A stretch of 64,000 bases of DNA from Bacteroidota bacterium (lineage in GTDB: Bacteria; Bacteroidota; Bacteroidia; Sphingobacteriales; Sphingobacteriaceae), in assembly GCA_023450085.1 (NCBI GenBank), contig JAEXHI010000030.1, forward strand, positions 558,001-622,000, written 5' to 3'. Below the pieces are notes generated by a model. It saw only the letters and a program-made list of their open reading frames with translations. It was not told where the DNA came from and did not search any database. Every line of letters starts with the position of its first letter. Position 1 is the stretch's first letter. The position numbers and the translations under genes are program-made. Below, piece after piece: positions 17,257 through 26,388 of this stretch.

Positions 17257-17952
17257 ATGATTGAAGTTAAGAATTTAGTGAAAAGCTACGGCGGACGCAC
17301 CGTGGTAAATATTCAAAGTTTAAACATTAAGGCAGGCGAAACCATTGGTCTGGTTGGAAATAATGGGGCGGGTAAAACCACATTTTTCAGAATGCTTTTG
17401 GATTTGATACGACCAGACAGTGGCGAAATCCTATCCAAAGATATTAGTGTGGCCAAAAGTACCCAATGGAAAGATTATACCGCTTCTTATTTGGATGAAG
17501 GGTTTTTGATCGATTATCTTACGCCAGAAGAGTACTTTACTTTTATTGGAAGTTTACATGGCCTGAGTGTTGCCCACGTTGCCGATTATTTAAAGCAATA
17601 TGAAGAATTTTTCAATGGGGAAATATTGAGCCGTGGAAAGTATATCCGAGATTTTTCAAAAGGTAATCAGAATAAGGTTGGTATTGCTGCGGCGTTAATG
17701 CAGAAACCTGAATTATTGATTTTGGATGAGCCTTTTGCTAATTTGGATCCAACAACCCAAATCAGGCTGAAAACCTTGATCAAGAACCTAAGTAATACGC
17801 ACCGTTTAACCACATTTATTTCAAGTCACGACTTAAATCATGTAACCGATGTATGTAATCGAATCATTTTATTAGAGAAGGGCCAAGTCATTAAAGATTT
17901 CCATACTGATGAGAATTCTTTGAAGGAATTGGAGGCCTATTTTGGGGAATAA
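17257..17952 (+). CDS. ABC transporter ATP-binding protein
   Basis: A 231-residue nucleotide-binding subunit. Walker A is GNNGAGKTT, the signature region is FSKGNQNKVGIAAAL (a degenerate LSGGQ), Walker B is LLILDEPFANLD, and the switch His lies in ISSHDLNH. It should power the DUF5687 permease encoded 4 bp upstream. A signature reading FSKGNQNK is common among NatA-like exporters. Confidence 0.9.
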   Translation: MIEVKNLVKSYGGRTVVNIQSLNIKAGETIGLVGNNGAGKTTFFRMLLDLIRPDSGEILSKDISVAKSTQWKDYTASYLDEGFLIDYLTPEEYFTFIGSLHGLSVAHVADYLKQYEEFFNGEILSRGKYIRDFSKGNQNKVGIAAALMQKPELLILDEPFANLDPTTQIRLKTLIKNLSNTHRLTTFISSHDLNHVTDVCNRIILLEKGQVIKDFHTDENSLKELEAYFGE

Positions 17953-18097
17953 AATAATCGTGTAACGAGTTTGTTGTATAAAATTGTAGTCAATAATTGA
18001 GTGGAAAAAAGATAAATTTATCTTTTCATTTATTTGTCAATCAAGCCTATTTGGCTTAAAAAAACGAATATTTTATACGCAGTGGCTAAATTGGCAT

Positions 18098-18105
18098 TAC
18101 CTTTG
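18098..18105 (+). promoter_or_regulatory. -7 box TACCTTTG for the OmpA-family gene
   Basis: TACCTTTG matches TAnnTTTG, about 40 bp before the ATG. A palindromic AAAAAAGATAAATTTATCTTTT at about 18005-18026 lies upstream and may terminate the ABC operon or act as an operator. Confidence 0.4.
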
Positions 18106-18145
18106 AACAGTGGAATACACAACATTAGGAATTAAACATATAGAA

Positions 18146-18826
18146 ATGATGACTACAAAATTTAAGACAGCAACTGTCGCTATAGCTTTATCGGTAGGTG
18201 CAATGATTTTTCAAAGCTGCGATAGCCTAACCAATACGCAAAAAGGTGCAGGTATTGGCGCAGCAGCTGGTGGTGTAATTGGCGCTTTAATTGGCAAAAA
18301 AGCGGGTAACACTGCGGTGGGTGCGGTAATAGGTGCTGCTGTTGGTGGTACTGCTGGTGGTTTCATCGGAAAGAGAATGGATAAGCAGGCTGCAGAAATT
18401 CAACAATCAATTCCAGGTGCGGAAGTAATTCGTGAAGGTGAAGGAATTATTGTAAGATTTGATAGTGGTATCCTTTTCGATTTTAATAAAACTGAATTGA
18501 AAGAAGCTGCCAAAAAGAATATTCAAACTTTAGCGGCTTCATTGAACCAATATCCAGGAACTGACGTAAAGGTAATTGGTCATACGGATAATGTAGGTAC
18601 TGCTGCGGTTAACCAAAGTGTATCTGAAAAAAGAGCTGCTGCGGTTAAAACTTATGCAGTTTCACAAGGTGTTCCAGCATCACGTTTGGTAACAGAAGGT
18701 AAAGGTTTTAATGAGCCAATTGCCGACAATGCAACCGAAGATGGTCGTGCTGCTAACCGTAGGGTAGAAATTGTAATCGTTGCTAATGAGCAGTTGAAAA
18801 AAGAAGCTGCTGAAAAAGCAGGATAA
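18146..18826 (+). CDS. OmpA-family lipoprotein with glycine zipper
   Basis: A 226-residue protein. The signal peptide ends in MIFQSCDS, a lipobox-like site at the Cys, so it is probably an outer-membrane lipoprotein. Residues about 35-90 form a glycine-zipper region (GAGIGAAAGGVIGALIGKKAG). The C-terminal OmpA domain binds peptidoglycan: DFNKTELKEAAKKN, VIGHTDNVGTAAVNQSVSEKRA and NRRVEIVIV are conserved. The start could be 18146 or 18149 (adjacent ATGs); a GTG at 18110 is less likely. A bidirectional terminator follows. Confidence 0.9.
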   Translation: MMTTKFKTATVAIALSVGAMIFQSCDSLTNTQKGAGIGAAAGGVIGALIGKKAGNTAVGAVIGAAVGGTAGGFIGKRMDKQAAEIQQSIPGAEVIREGEGIIVRFDSGILFDFNKTELKEAAKKNIQTLAASLNQYPGTDVKVIGHTDNVGTAAVNQSVSEKRAAAVKTYAVSQGVPASRLVTEGKGFNEPIADNATEDGRAANRRVEIVIVANEQLKKEAAEKAG

Positions 18827-18844
18827 TAGGCTAAGCTTATATCA

Positions 18845-18888
18845 TAAAAAAAATCCCCCAGTGATTGCTCGCTGGGGGATTTTTTATT
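18845..18888. terminator. Bidirectional intrinsic terminator
   Basis: AATCCCCCAG and CTGGGGGATT form a 10-bp stem with a 10-nt loop. A run of A lies on the left and a run of T on the right, so it can serve both the OmpA-family gene and the convergent 18884-19228 gene, whose stop codon lies inside it. Confidence 0.92.
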
Positions 18889-19228
18889 CGTAAATATCTG
18901 CAAAGTAATTGATTGCTAGAGATCTTAGAAGCATTTCCTGTTCTAATCCCACATAAGCAGGGATTTGTTTAACTAGTTTCCAATGAGGCCAACCATCTTG
19001 GTCAATCCCCTCCAATTCGTAAAAGCCCATTTCGCTTAACAAGCGACAAGTAGCAATATGCATCAATTCTTCTTTCTGCCTTTTGCTAAATTTACCTGGA
19101 CCCTTTCCCAATTCTTGTACACCTATTAAAAACAGTACTACTTTTAAATCTGGGATTTCCGAATCAAAATCCTGCGCAATCCTTTCTTGCAGTTCTTTCC
19201 ATTTGATATTGATTTCGGATGGTTTCAT
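18884..19228 (-). CDS. Conserved hypothetical protein
   Basis: A 114-residue, helix-rich soluble protein. Visible features are FLIGVQELGKGPGKFSKRQKEELMH and an acidic, aromatic C-terminus (NYFADIYE). No signal peptide or membrane segment is present. It resembles a short Bacteroidota-conserved family of unknown function, a judgement made from general character only. The stop codon lies in the shared terminator. Confidence 0.65.
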   Translation of the reverse strand: MKPSEINIKWKELQERIAQDFDSEIPDLKVVLFLIGVQELGKGPGKFSKRQKEELMHIATCRLLSEMGFYELEGIDQDGWPHWKLVKQIPAYVGLEQEMLLRSLAINYFADIYE

Positions 19229-19277
19229 AACACAAATATAGTGTTAATGATTTTTACATCGAGAAAAGGACTTTATT

Positions 19278-20582
19278 TTACTTTGTGCTGAACTTTACCA
19301 CGTATTCAGCATCCTTTAAGGGATAGCCATCTTTTGATCTGAAACTTCTGTTGGTAATAATGAATTCATAATCTTGTTGAGGTTTTAAATCCACATTTAG
19401 CACCAATGTCTTATCATCATCTTCATGGCCTTTCACGGTAGTAATCGGAAAATTGATTTTGCCCTTTTCCGAAAAGCTAATAGAGTACCGCTTAGGGACC
19501 ATTGGTTTAGAGAAAGTTATTCTTAATTCCTTTGTTGCTGCATCTACATTTTTATCGCCGTTATTAAATGGGGATATACTTACTACGGTAGGTTGCATTT
19601 TTTGATAAGCATCTACCATACCTTTTTTATCTATTTTCTCTGAATAAAAGCCAGAGGTCTCTAAAAAGGACTCGACTGCTTGGTCATTCCCAAAATCTAG
19701 TTCGATAATTTCTTTGATGGCTTGCTTTTTGTTTTTGGCTTTCTGATAATAGGCTTTACAGATTTCGTAACCCACATAATAACCTAAGTCCGCATCTTCT
19801 GCCCGTTGACTTCCGTTATATAGCCAATTTGTGTAATCGTTAAAGAACATTTCTTTTTTGAAAAGTTCCTTAATGCTTGAAGAGTTGGCCTTTCCATAGT
19901 TCAGATATTTAGTTTGGAGAGGTTGCTGTATAGCTAGCTCGGCGATGAAGTCACATGCTCCCTCTTTTATGGCGTGGCTTAATAAATTTGAACCATCAGC
20001 CTTTTGTTGGGTGTGGATGTATTCGTGAATGTTTAAGGAAACGATGTTGTTCAAAGATTGCTCCTTAAAAACATTCTTAAGCCAGTTGCTTGTAAATTCA
20101 GAAACATCGGTATTGGCATTTCCTGTAGCAATTTCAGCACCCACTAGTACCATATTGTCTTTCACTGTACCACCTGAGCGTAGTCCGCCGATGGTAAAAT
20201 ACATGTCGGCAGGTTTTAAATCGGGGTAAATCTCCTTTAGTTTTTTGATGGCCTTTTCAAGCTCAGCGGTTTTGTGCTTAATACTTAGCGTATTTGGTCT
20301 TATCGAATTCCAAAATTTCGGCAGTTTGTCAATCAGTTCTACCCAAAGGGTATCATTATATTGTCGAGCTGCCATAAAGGCCTTAAGTCCTTTACTCCCT
20401 TTATTGATATATTGCTCATTGATGATAGCAATTTTTTGAGGCATGTCCTTTGTCTTTTGAATAGCATCATAGGCGGTCGAAAAATGATCAATGTCTGTAG
20501 TGTGTATGGATGATGATGTTTGGGCGTTTAGATTTTTGCCTAAAGCAACTAAAAATAAAGCAATTAAGAATCTTTTCTTCAT
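19278..20582 (-). CDS. Exported putative zinc metalloprotease with C-terminal Ig-like domain
   Basis: A 434-residue protein with a signal peptide (KKRFLIALFLVALGKNLNAQ). NIHEYIHTQQ contains HExxH, and a downstream Glu in EGACDFIAELA (about 20 residues later) fits a third zinc ligand, as in gluzincin or DUF2268-like proteases. The last 100 residues (VVSISPFNNGDKNVDAATK...FSKPM) match the Ig-like domain found in Bacteroidota surface proteins (Big_5-like). It probably acts in the periplasm or on the cell surface. The substrate is unknown and the family assignment is inference from motifs. Confidence 0.72.
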   Translation of the reverse strand: MKKRFLIALFLVALGKNLNAQTSSSIHTTDIDHFSTAYDAIQKTKDMPQKIAIINEQYINKGSKGLKAFMAARQYNDTLWVELIDKLPKFWNSIRPNTLSIKHKTAELEKAIKKLKEIYPDLKPADMYFTIGGLRSGGTVKDNMVLVGAEIATGNANTDVSEFTSNWLKNVFKEQSLNNIVSLNIHEYIHTQQKADGSNLLSHAIKEGACDFIAELAIQQPLQTKYLNYGKANSSSIKELFKKEMFFNDYTNWLYNGSQRAEDADLGYYVGYEICKAYYQKAKNKKQAIKEIIELDFGNDQAVESFLETSGFYSEKIDKKGMVDAYQKMQPTVVSISPFNNGDKNVDAATKELRITFSKPMVPKRYSISFSEKGKINFPITTVKGHEDDDKTLVLNVDLKPQQDYEFIITNRSFRSKDGYPLKDAEYVVKFSTK

Positions 20583-20689
20583 ATGGTAAATATGACAACA
20601 TTAAAATACAGAAGTTGCATATTTGGGAAAAAATAATGGGAGAATTTTTAAGCCTGATCGCTACTCCTTTAATATCTGCACTAAATTTC

Positions 20690-20697
20690 TAGATTTG
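20690..20697 (+). promoter_or_regulatory. -7 box TAGATTTG for the Gfo/Idh/MocA gene
   Basis: TAGATTTG matches TAnnTTTG and ends 5 bp before the ATG at 20703, implying a very short leader. Confidence 0.4.
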
Positions 20698-20702
20698 TAA
20701 CT

Positions 20703-21719
20703 ATGAGACCTAAAATCAATGTAGGCTTAATGGCTTACGGTATGTCGGGTAAAGTATTTCACGCCCCCTTTGTTCAGCAAAATGATGGATTTAATTTTTT
20801 AGCCGTTACCGAGCGGAGTAAAAAACAAGCTGTTCAAGATTATCCCAACATCATTAGCTACGATAGTATCGAGCAATTGATTGCCGATGATAACATTGAC
20901 TTGGTTATCATTAATACCCCAAATTACACGCACTACGAGTATGCTAAAAAGTGCTTGTTGGCTGGCAAACATATCTTAGTTGAAAAACCTTTCACCGCAA
21001 CAGTTGCCCAAGCTAAAGAGCTTTTTGCCTTGGCTAAAGAAGTAGGAAAACATGCTTTGGTTTATCAGAACAGAAGGTTTGATAGTGGGTTTAAAATCAC
21101 TAAAGAGATCATTGAAAGTGGTAAGCTAGGGAAATTGACGGAAGTATATTTCCGTTTTGATCGCTATAGGAGTGAAATAGGACCAAAGCTATTCAAAGAA
21201 GACAGCAGTTATGAAGCCAGCGGACTACAATATGATTTGGGACCACACCTGATCGATCAAGCCATTGCCTTATTTGGTAAGCCTGAAAAATTTTACAAGG
21301 TGTTGGCCAACAATCGTGAAAATAGTAAAGTAGATGACTATTTCTTCATCCACCTCGCTTATCCCAACCAATTGAATGTGTACTTGACAGCTTCTTTATT
21401 GGCTGCCGATATTCCACCAGCTTTTGTGGTAAATGGCGCTTTGGGAGCCTTTTCTAAAAACCATGGTGATGTGCAAGAAGCGCAGCTTTTGAAAGGAATG
21501 AAACCATCCGACGAAGGTTATGGTTTGGAGGTAGCTCATGATGCAGGTAGGCTTACTTTGGTAAATATTGAGGGTGGAAGAGATGTTTCATTGCTCGCTT
21601 CTCCGCTAGGAAACTATGGTGAGTTATTTGAAGCCGTTTACCAGACCATTGCAAATGATCAACCTTATCCAATCACTGAAGAAGATATTATTGCCCAATT
21701 AGAAATATTAGAAAGCTAA
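20703..21719 (+). CDS. Gfo/Idh/MocA-family NAD(P)-dependent oxidoreductase
   Basis: A 338-residue cytoplasmic enzyme. The N-terminal Rossmann domain has VGLMAYGMSGKVFHAPF instead of the usual GxGxxG, a variant common in this branch. HILVEKPFTAT contains the conserved EKP motif. DLGPHLIDQAIALFG supplies the catalytic-site His and Asp of the C-terminal domain. It should oxidise or reduce a sugar or cyclitol; the exact substrate cannot be read. A terminator follows at once. Confidence 0.9.
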   Translation: MRPKINVGLMAYGMSGKVFHAPFVQQNDGFNFLAVTERSKKQAVQDYPNIISYDSIEQLIADDNIDLVIINTPNYTHYEYAKKCLLAGKHILVEKPFTATVAQAKELFALAKEVGKHALVYQNRRFDSGFKITKEIIESGKLGKLTEVYFRFDRYRSEIGPKLFKEDSSYEASGLQYDLGPHLIDQAIALFGKPEKFYKVLANNRENSKVDDYFFIHLAYPNQLNVYLTASLLAADIPPAFVVNGALGAFSKNHGDVQEAQLLKGMKPSDEGYGLEVAHDAGRLTLVNIEGGRDVSLLASPLGNYGELFEAVYQTIANDQPYPITEEDIIAQLEILES

Positions 21720-21726
21720 CCAGGAC

Positions 21727-21753
21727 AAAAAAATACCCATTTGGGGTGTTTTT
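21727..21753 (+). terminator. Intrinsic terminator after the Gfo/Idh/MocA gene
   Basis: AAAAATACCC and GGGTGTTTTT pair, with one T-G wobble, around a short loop, and the right arm ends in a T-run. It begins 7 bp after the stop. Confidence 0.75.
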
Positions 21754-21853
21754 GGCCTTTCATTACTATTTCATAATTGTTTATACATGCTTAATCTTCT
21801 CTATTTAATGCCTTAACATTGTTAGGCTAGTTTTGCGCCATACATCGCAGTGA

Positions 21854-21889
21854 AATGAAACCGTCATGTGCAATCGTGGCAGTTTCATT
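21854..21889. repeat. Hairpin upstream of the phosphoesterase gene
   Basis: AATGAAAC and GTTTCATT form a perfect 8-bp stem around a 20-nt loop. It lies 24 bp before the ATG of the phosphoesterase gene, so it would be in the 5' leader if transcription starts upstream. The role is unknown. Confidence 0.45.
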
Positions 21890-21912
21890 ACCGCAAAAAC
21901 TAGAACAATTCA

Positions 21913-23502
21913 ATGAAAAAAGTAATTATTAGAAGTATCCTATTCGTCTCTTTAACCTCTTCCTCCGTATTTGCCCAAGACATTAAAGGTTATGTTTACC
22001 ATGACGAAAATGGAAATGGTAAAAAGGAAAAAAAAGAACCTGGTTTGGCAGGTGTTGCCGTAAGTAATGGTGTAGAAGTGGTGAAAACTGATGCCAAAGG
22101 TGCTTATAGCTTGCCTAAGCGAGAGTCGCAGGTGATTTTTGTGGTAAAGCCTAGCGGTTATCAATCCCCTCTAAATTCAGATAACCAGCCTTCTAGCTAT
22201 TATATCCATAAACCAAAAGGTTCTCCTGAAGGTTTGGAATTTGCGGGGAGCAAGCCAACTGGGCCATTGCCAGCAAGTTTAGATTTTCCTTTGGTTAAAA
22301 AAGAAGAAAGCGATGATTTTAGAGTGCTTTTATTTGGAGATCCTCAGCCTTACACACAAGAAGAGTTAAATTTCTTTGAGAAAGACATCGTTAACGAAGT
22401 GATTGGAGTGAAAAATGTAGCTTTTGGCTTAAGTTTGGGAGATTTAGTAGGGAATGATTTAAGCTTGCACAATCCATATATCAAGGTGGTGAAAAAGGTG
22501 GGTTTGCCTTGGTATAACTTAATAGGCAACCACGATTTAAACTTCGATGCCAAGGTTGATAGCCTTTCTGACGAAACCTTTGAGGCAAACTTTGGTCCTG
22601 CCAACTATTCCTTAAACTATGGTAAAGTGCACTTTATCGTATTGGATGATATTTTGTATCCAGATCCAAGAAGTGGAAAAGGTTATTGGGGTGGCTTTAG
22701 AGAAGATCAATTCAAGTTCATCGAAAATGATTTGAAGCACGTGAACAAAGATCAGTTGATTGTTTTAGCCTTCCACATTCCTTTATTAAATAATGATACA
22801 GATAAAGAAGGAAACTCGTTCCGTGTGAAGGATAGAAAACGTTTATTCGAATTGTTGAAGGATTTCCCTTATACACTGTCGTTATCGGCTCATACACATA
22901 ACCAACGTCAAAATTATTATGGTAAAGCCGATGGATGGTTGCAGCAAAAGCCACACCACGAATACAATGTAGGTACTACTTCTGGTGACTGGTATTCTGG
23001 AGAAATGAAAGAGAACGGTACGCCAATTTCTACGATGAGTGACGGTACGCCTAAAGGTTATGCTTTCTTAAATCTAAAAGGAAATCAATACACGGTTGAT
23101 TATAAGGTGGCCGGAAAAGGAGCTGATTACCAAATGGAGGTTTATCTTCCAAAGGTGGTGGAAAAATACAAACGTACTTCAGCAGGTGTTTTTGTGAACC
23201 TTTTTATGGGGGGCAAAGGCGATAAGGTGACTTACTCCATCGACGGTGGTAAGTGGAACAACATGACGCAGGTAGAAGCGATGGACCCTAAGTTTTTAGG
23301 GGTGTTGACCAAGTTTGATGAAACTGAAACGTTATTGTCTGGTAGAAGACCTTCAAATGCAGTGTTGAGTTCTCACTTGTGGAGAGGTGATATTCCTGCG
23401 AAGTTAGCTGCTGGTAAACACGAAATAGAAATTAAGGCGGTGGATCGCTACGGAAAAACGACTACTCAAAAAGTAAGTTATACGATTGTAGAAAGGAAGT
23501 AG
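21913..23502 (+). CDS. Secreted calcineurin-like metallophosphoesterase
   Basis: A 529-residue protein with a signal peptide ending in SSSVFAQ. Residues about 23-90 form an SdrD B-like or prealbumin-like domain (GYVYHDENGNGKKEKKEPGL). The phosphoesterase core has LLFGDPQPY, LSLGDLVGND, LIGNHDLNF, FHIPLL and SAHTHNQRQNYYG, covering the dimetal ligands in order. The last 150 residues match the C-terminal domain that accompanies this class. It probably hydrolyses phosphoesters in the periplasm or outside the cell. It stands as a single gene. Confidence 0.9.
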   Translation: MKKVIIRSILFVSLTSSSVFAQDIKGYVYHDENGNGKKEKKEPGLAGVAVSNGVEVVKTDAKGAYSLPKRESQVIFVVKPSGYQSPLNSDNQPSSYYIHKPKGSPEGLEFAGSKPTGPLPASLDFPLVKKEESDDFRVLLFGDPQPYTQEELNFFEKDIVNEVIGVKNVAFGLSLGDLVGNDLSLHNPYIKVVKKVGLPWYNLIGNHDLNFDAKVDSLSDETFEANFGPANYSLNYGKVHFIVLDDILYPDPRSGKGYWGGFREDQFKFIENDLKHVNKDQLIVLAFHIPLLNNDTDKEGNSFRVKDRKRLFELLKDFPYTLSLSAHTHNQRQNYYGKADGWLQQKPHHEYNVGTTSGDWYSGEMKENGTPISTMSDGTPKGYAFLNLKGNQYTVDYKVAGKGADYQMEVYLPKVVEKYKRTSAGVFVNLFMGGKGDKVTYSIDGGKWNNMTQVEAMDPKFLGVLTKFDETETLLSGRRPSNAVLSSHLWRGDIPAKLAAGKHEIEIKAVDRYGKTTTQKVSYTIVERK

Positions 23503-23522
23503 TAGCGATATAAGTTTTTAGC

Positions 23523-23587
23523 CGTCATTGCGAGGTACGGAGCAATCTTTACTGATTTTGGAGATTGCTCCGTACCTCGCAATGACG
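23523..23587. repeat. Perfect 26-bp inverted repeat of the CGTCATTGCGAGG family
   Basis: Arms at 23523-23548 and 23562-23587 are exact reverse complements, running from CGTCATTGCGAGGTACGGAG to CAATCT, with a 13-nt loop. It lies 20 bp after the phosphoesterase stop. A diverged single arm occurs at 2370-2393. Confidence 0.93.
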
Positions 23588-23612
23588 TTTTTATTTACTG
23601 CAATAGCGATGT

Positions 23613-23720
23613 CGTCATTTCGACCTTGTGGAGAAATCTTTGGATATGCTAATCAAATCGGAAGATTTAACTTGGTTGAGTTACGGTTCTCCATTTCGCT
23701 GCACTTCAGTCGCAATGATG
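23613..23720. repeat. Diverged inverted repeat of the CGTCATTTCGA family
   Basis: The left arm starts CGTCATTTCGACC and runs to GGAGAAATC. The right arm contains GGTTCTCCATTTCGCTGCACTT and ends in CGCAATGATG. It lies directly after the perfect hairpin at 23523-23587, so two different repeat families occupy one intergenic gap. Confidence 0.65.
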
Positions 23721-23747
23721 CTTCTATTTACGGTAATGCTTAATCTC

Positions 23748-24731
23748 CTATAAACTCCCTAATAAAGCCTTTGAAAATTCCTCAGGTTTTTCCAGATGCG
23801 GGATATGTCCAACGCCTTCAAATTCGATCAGCTTAGCTCCAGCTATTTTAGCGGCCGTAGCTTTTCCTAAAACTTTATACTGCCCATACTTTTTCTGGTC
23901 CTCCGCACTTAGCAATCCTTTGCCTACAATAGTTTTGTCGTCCTTGCCAATCAACAATAAGGTAGGAACCTTTATGTTCGAAAATTCGTGTACTACAGGT
24001 TGCTCGTAAATCATGGTAAAGGTTAGTGCAGCCACTTTTGCCCAACGCGGATAGTCGGCACTAAAAGTAACCCCACCAGCTATGCGCACCAGTTCATCAT
24101 ACTCGGGCTTCCATGTAGTGAAATAGGAATTTTGGTAATACCTTTTAACACTTTCGGCAGTCGTTTTCAGTTCATTTTTATATTGTTGTTCGCTGTTTAC
24201 ATAGGGCACAAAAGCTCTATAATCTTCTAGACCAATAGGGTTCTCAAGCACAAGCTTTTCTGTTTTTTCTGGGAAAAGTAACGCAAATCTGGTAGCCAGC
24301 ATACCGCCCATTGAATGACCTAAGATAATGGATTTATTGATTTTTAAACTGTCTAGAAGTTGGCTGTTCCATCTCGCCATTTGATGAAAGCTGTAGTGTA
24401 TAAAAGCTTTGGATGATTTCCCAAAACCAATTTGGTCGGGTACAATTACACGATAGCCATTTTCAGTTAGTGCTTTAATCACATTTGTCCAGTAATAACC
24501 ACCAAAATTTTTGCCATGGAACAACATCACGGTTCTGCCATTAGCCTTGGCTGTTGGGGCAACATCCATATAGGCCATCCGCAAGTCTTGCCCTTCTACC
24601 TGTATGGGGAAATATTTAATGGGGTAGGCGTATTTAACTTGTTCTAAGGTAATGGATAAAGTGTCGGATTTTTGTGCAAATGAACTGGCACAACAAAATA
24701 GAGTAACAGCAAATAAAAATAAACGCTTCAT
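23748..24731 (-). CDS. Exported alpha/beta hydrolase
   Basis: About 327 residues with a signal peptide (KRLFLFAVTLFCCASSFAQ). The nucleophile elbow is ILGHSMGGMLA (Ser), the oxyanion region is MLFHGKNFGGYYW, the acid is probably in LLIGKDDKTIVG, and the catalytic His is in FEGVGHIPHLEKPE. It should hydrolyse an ester, lactone or peptide bond in the periplasm. ATG 24731 is chosen because the signal peptide begins there; a longer frame would overlap hutH. It is divergent from hutH. Confidence 0.88.
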   Translation of the reverse strand: MKRLFLFAVTLFCCASSFAQKSDTLSITLEQVKYAYPIKYFPIQVEGQDLRMAYMDVAPTAKANGRTVMLFHGKNFGGYYWTNVIKALTENGYRVIVPDQIGFGKSSKAFIHYSFHQMARWNSQLLDSLKINKSIILGHSMGGMLATRFALLFPEKTEKLVLENPIGLEDYRAFVPYVNSEQQYKNELKTTAESVKRYYQNSYFTTWKPEYDELVRIAGGVTFSADYPRWAKVAALTFTMIYEQPVVHEFSNIKVPTLLLIGKDDKTIVGKGLLSAEDQKKYGQYKVLGKATAAKIAGAKLIEFEGVGHIPHLEKPEEFSKALLGSL

Positions 24732-24790
24732 GATCATCATAATTGTATAAACGTGAGGGCAACAAATTAGTTTAAATTTATCATTATTTA

Positions 24791-24798
24791 TACTTTTG
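24791..24798 (+). promoter_or_regulatory. -7 box TACTTTTG for hutH
   Basis: TACTTTTG matches TAnnTTTG and lies 21 bp before the hutH ATG at 24820. Confidence 0.45.
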
Positions 24799-24819
24799 GG
24801 GCAACCAGATAAAATCAAT

Positions 24820-26310
24820 ATGACCAATTACGAAATAGGCAGTAATATGCTAAGCATTGCCGTTTTGCAGGAAATTATACAATCAGGAAAAAGCATTGCG
24901 CTATCTACAGCAGCTACCGACCGAATTATTAAGTGCAGAAACTATCTAGATGAAAAATTAAGCCGTAGTGAAGATCCTATCTATGGAATTAACACGGGTT
25001 TTGGCTATTTACAAAATGTAAAGGTAGAGGCAGATAAACTGACCCAGCTTCAACATAATTTACTTTTATCTCACGCTTGTGGTACTGGACAAGAGGTGCC
25101 AAAGCCTATAGTGAAGTTAATGCTGTTGTTAAAAATACAGTCGTTGAGCTATGGACATTCTGCCGTCGCTTTGACTACTGTTCAGCGTTTAGTCGATTTC
25201 TACAATCACGATATTTTGCCCGTGGTGTATACCCAAGGTTCTTTGGGCGCATCGGGCGATTTGGCTCCTTTGGCGCACTTGGCTATTCCGCTGATTGGCG
25301 AAGGCGAGGTTTGGTACAAAACACAAAAAATAAGCACGAAAGAACTTTATCAGCAATTAGGCTGGCAGTCGCTAACCTTGCAAAGTAAAGAAGGGTTGGC
25401 CTTAATTAATGGTACTCAATTTATGAGTGCTTATGGTGTAAACTGCTTATTGCAGGCCAAGCGTTTATTGTCTTGGGCTGATGCAATAGCCGCTATTGCC
25501 ATTGATGCTTTTAATTGTCGTATTGATCCGTTTTTAAGTCTGAGCCATGTGATCAGACCACATCGCGGCCAATTACAAACTGCTGAAAGTGTTAGGAAGT
25601 GGCTTGAAGGAAGTGAGCTTATTGCCCAGCAAGGTAAGCAAACTCAAGACCCTTATTCCTTCCGTTGTGTGCCACAAGTACACGGTGCCAGTAAAGACAG
25701 TGTAGCTTATATCGAGTCGGTTTTTGAAACTGAAATTAATGCCGTAACTGATAACCCAAATGTTTTTCCGGATGAAGATTTGATCATCTCAGCAGGAAAC
25801 TTCCATGGACAGCCTTTGGCGCTTACCTTGGATTTCCTTTGTATGGCACTGGCTGAGATTGGTTCTATTTCAGAAAGAAGAACTTTCCAATTGATTTCCG
25901 GAACCAGAGGATTGCCTCCTTTCTTGGTCAAAGAAGCAGGACTTAATTCTGGGCTGATGATTACTCAATATACCGCAGCATCTATTGCCAGTGAGAATAA
26001 ACAGTTATGCACACCAGCATCTGTAGATAGCATTGTAAGCAGTAATGGACAGGAGGATCATGTGAGCATGGGGGCCAATGCTGCAACCAAATGTTTACGT
26101 GTGGTACAGAACGTGGAGCGAATTTTAGCCATTGAACTCATCACTGCTACACAGGCCTTGGATTTGCGTAAACCGTTAAAGTCTTCACCTCATATAGAAA
26201 CCTTGTTAAATGACTTTAGGAAAGTGGTTAGCTTTAACGATGCCGATAGATTGTTGGCCAATGATATCAAAGCATCCGTTCAATTTATTCGGAGCGAAGT
26301 ATATCATTAA
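24820..26310 (+). CDS. hutH: Histidine ammonia-lyase
   Basis: A 496-residue cytoplasmic enzyme that deaminates L-histidine to trans-urocanate, the first step of histidine degradation. GSLGASGDLAPLAHL contains the Ala-Ser-Gly triad (about residues 144-146) that cyclises into the MIO electrophile. YGINTGFG carries the catalytic Tyr; QDPYSFRCVPQVHGA and ITDNPNVF-type (AVTDNPNVFP) motifs are also present. The start is ATG 24820; an in-frame TTG at 24796 is inside the promoter box. hutU lies 6.3 kb downstream; hutI and hutG are not in the window. Confidence 0.93.
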   Translation: MTNYEIGSNMLSIAVLQEIIQSGKSIALSTAATDRIIKCRNYLDEKLSRSEDPIYGINTGFGYLQNVKVEADKLTQLQHNLLLSHACGTGQEVPKPIVKLMLLLKIQSLSYGHSAVALTTVQRLVDFYNHDILPVVYTQGSLGASGDLAPLAHLAIPLIGEGEVWYKTQKISTKELYQQLGWQSLTLQSKEGLALINGTQFMSAYGVNCLLQAKRLLSWADAIAAIAIDAFNCRIDPFLSLSHVIRPHRGQLQTAESVRKWLEGSELIAQQGKQTQDPYSFRCVPQVHGASKDSVAYIESVFETEINAVTDNPNVFPDEDLIISAGNFHGQPLALTLDFLCMALAEIGSISERRTFQLISGTRGLPPFLVKEAGLNSGLMITQYTAASIASENKQLCTPASVDSIVSSNGQEDHVSMGANAATKCLRVVQNVERILAIELITATQALDLRKPLKSSPHIETLLNDFRKVVSFNDADRLLANDIKASVQFIRSEVYH

Positions 26311-26388
26311 CAAGCTTTGCAAACGATGATAATCAATATTATTATATAAATCATGAGGTTATTGATTTAGAAAAGTTAAGCATAATCT

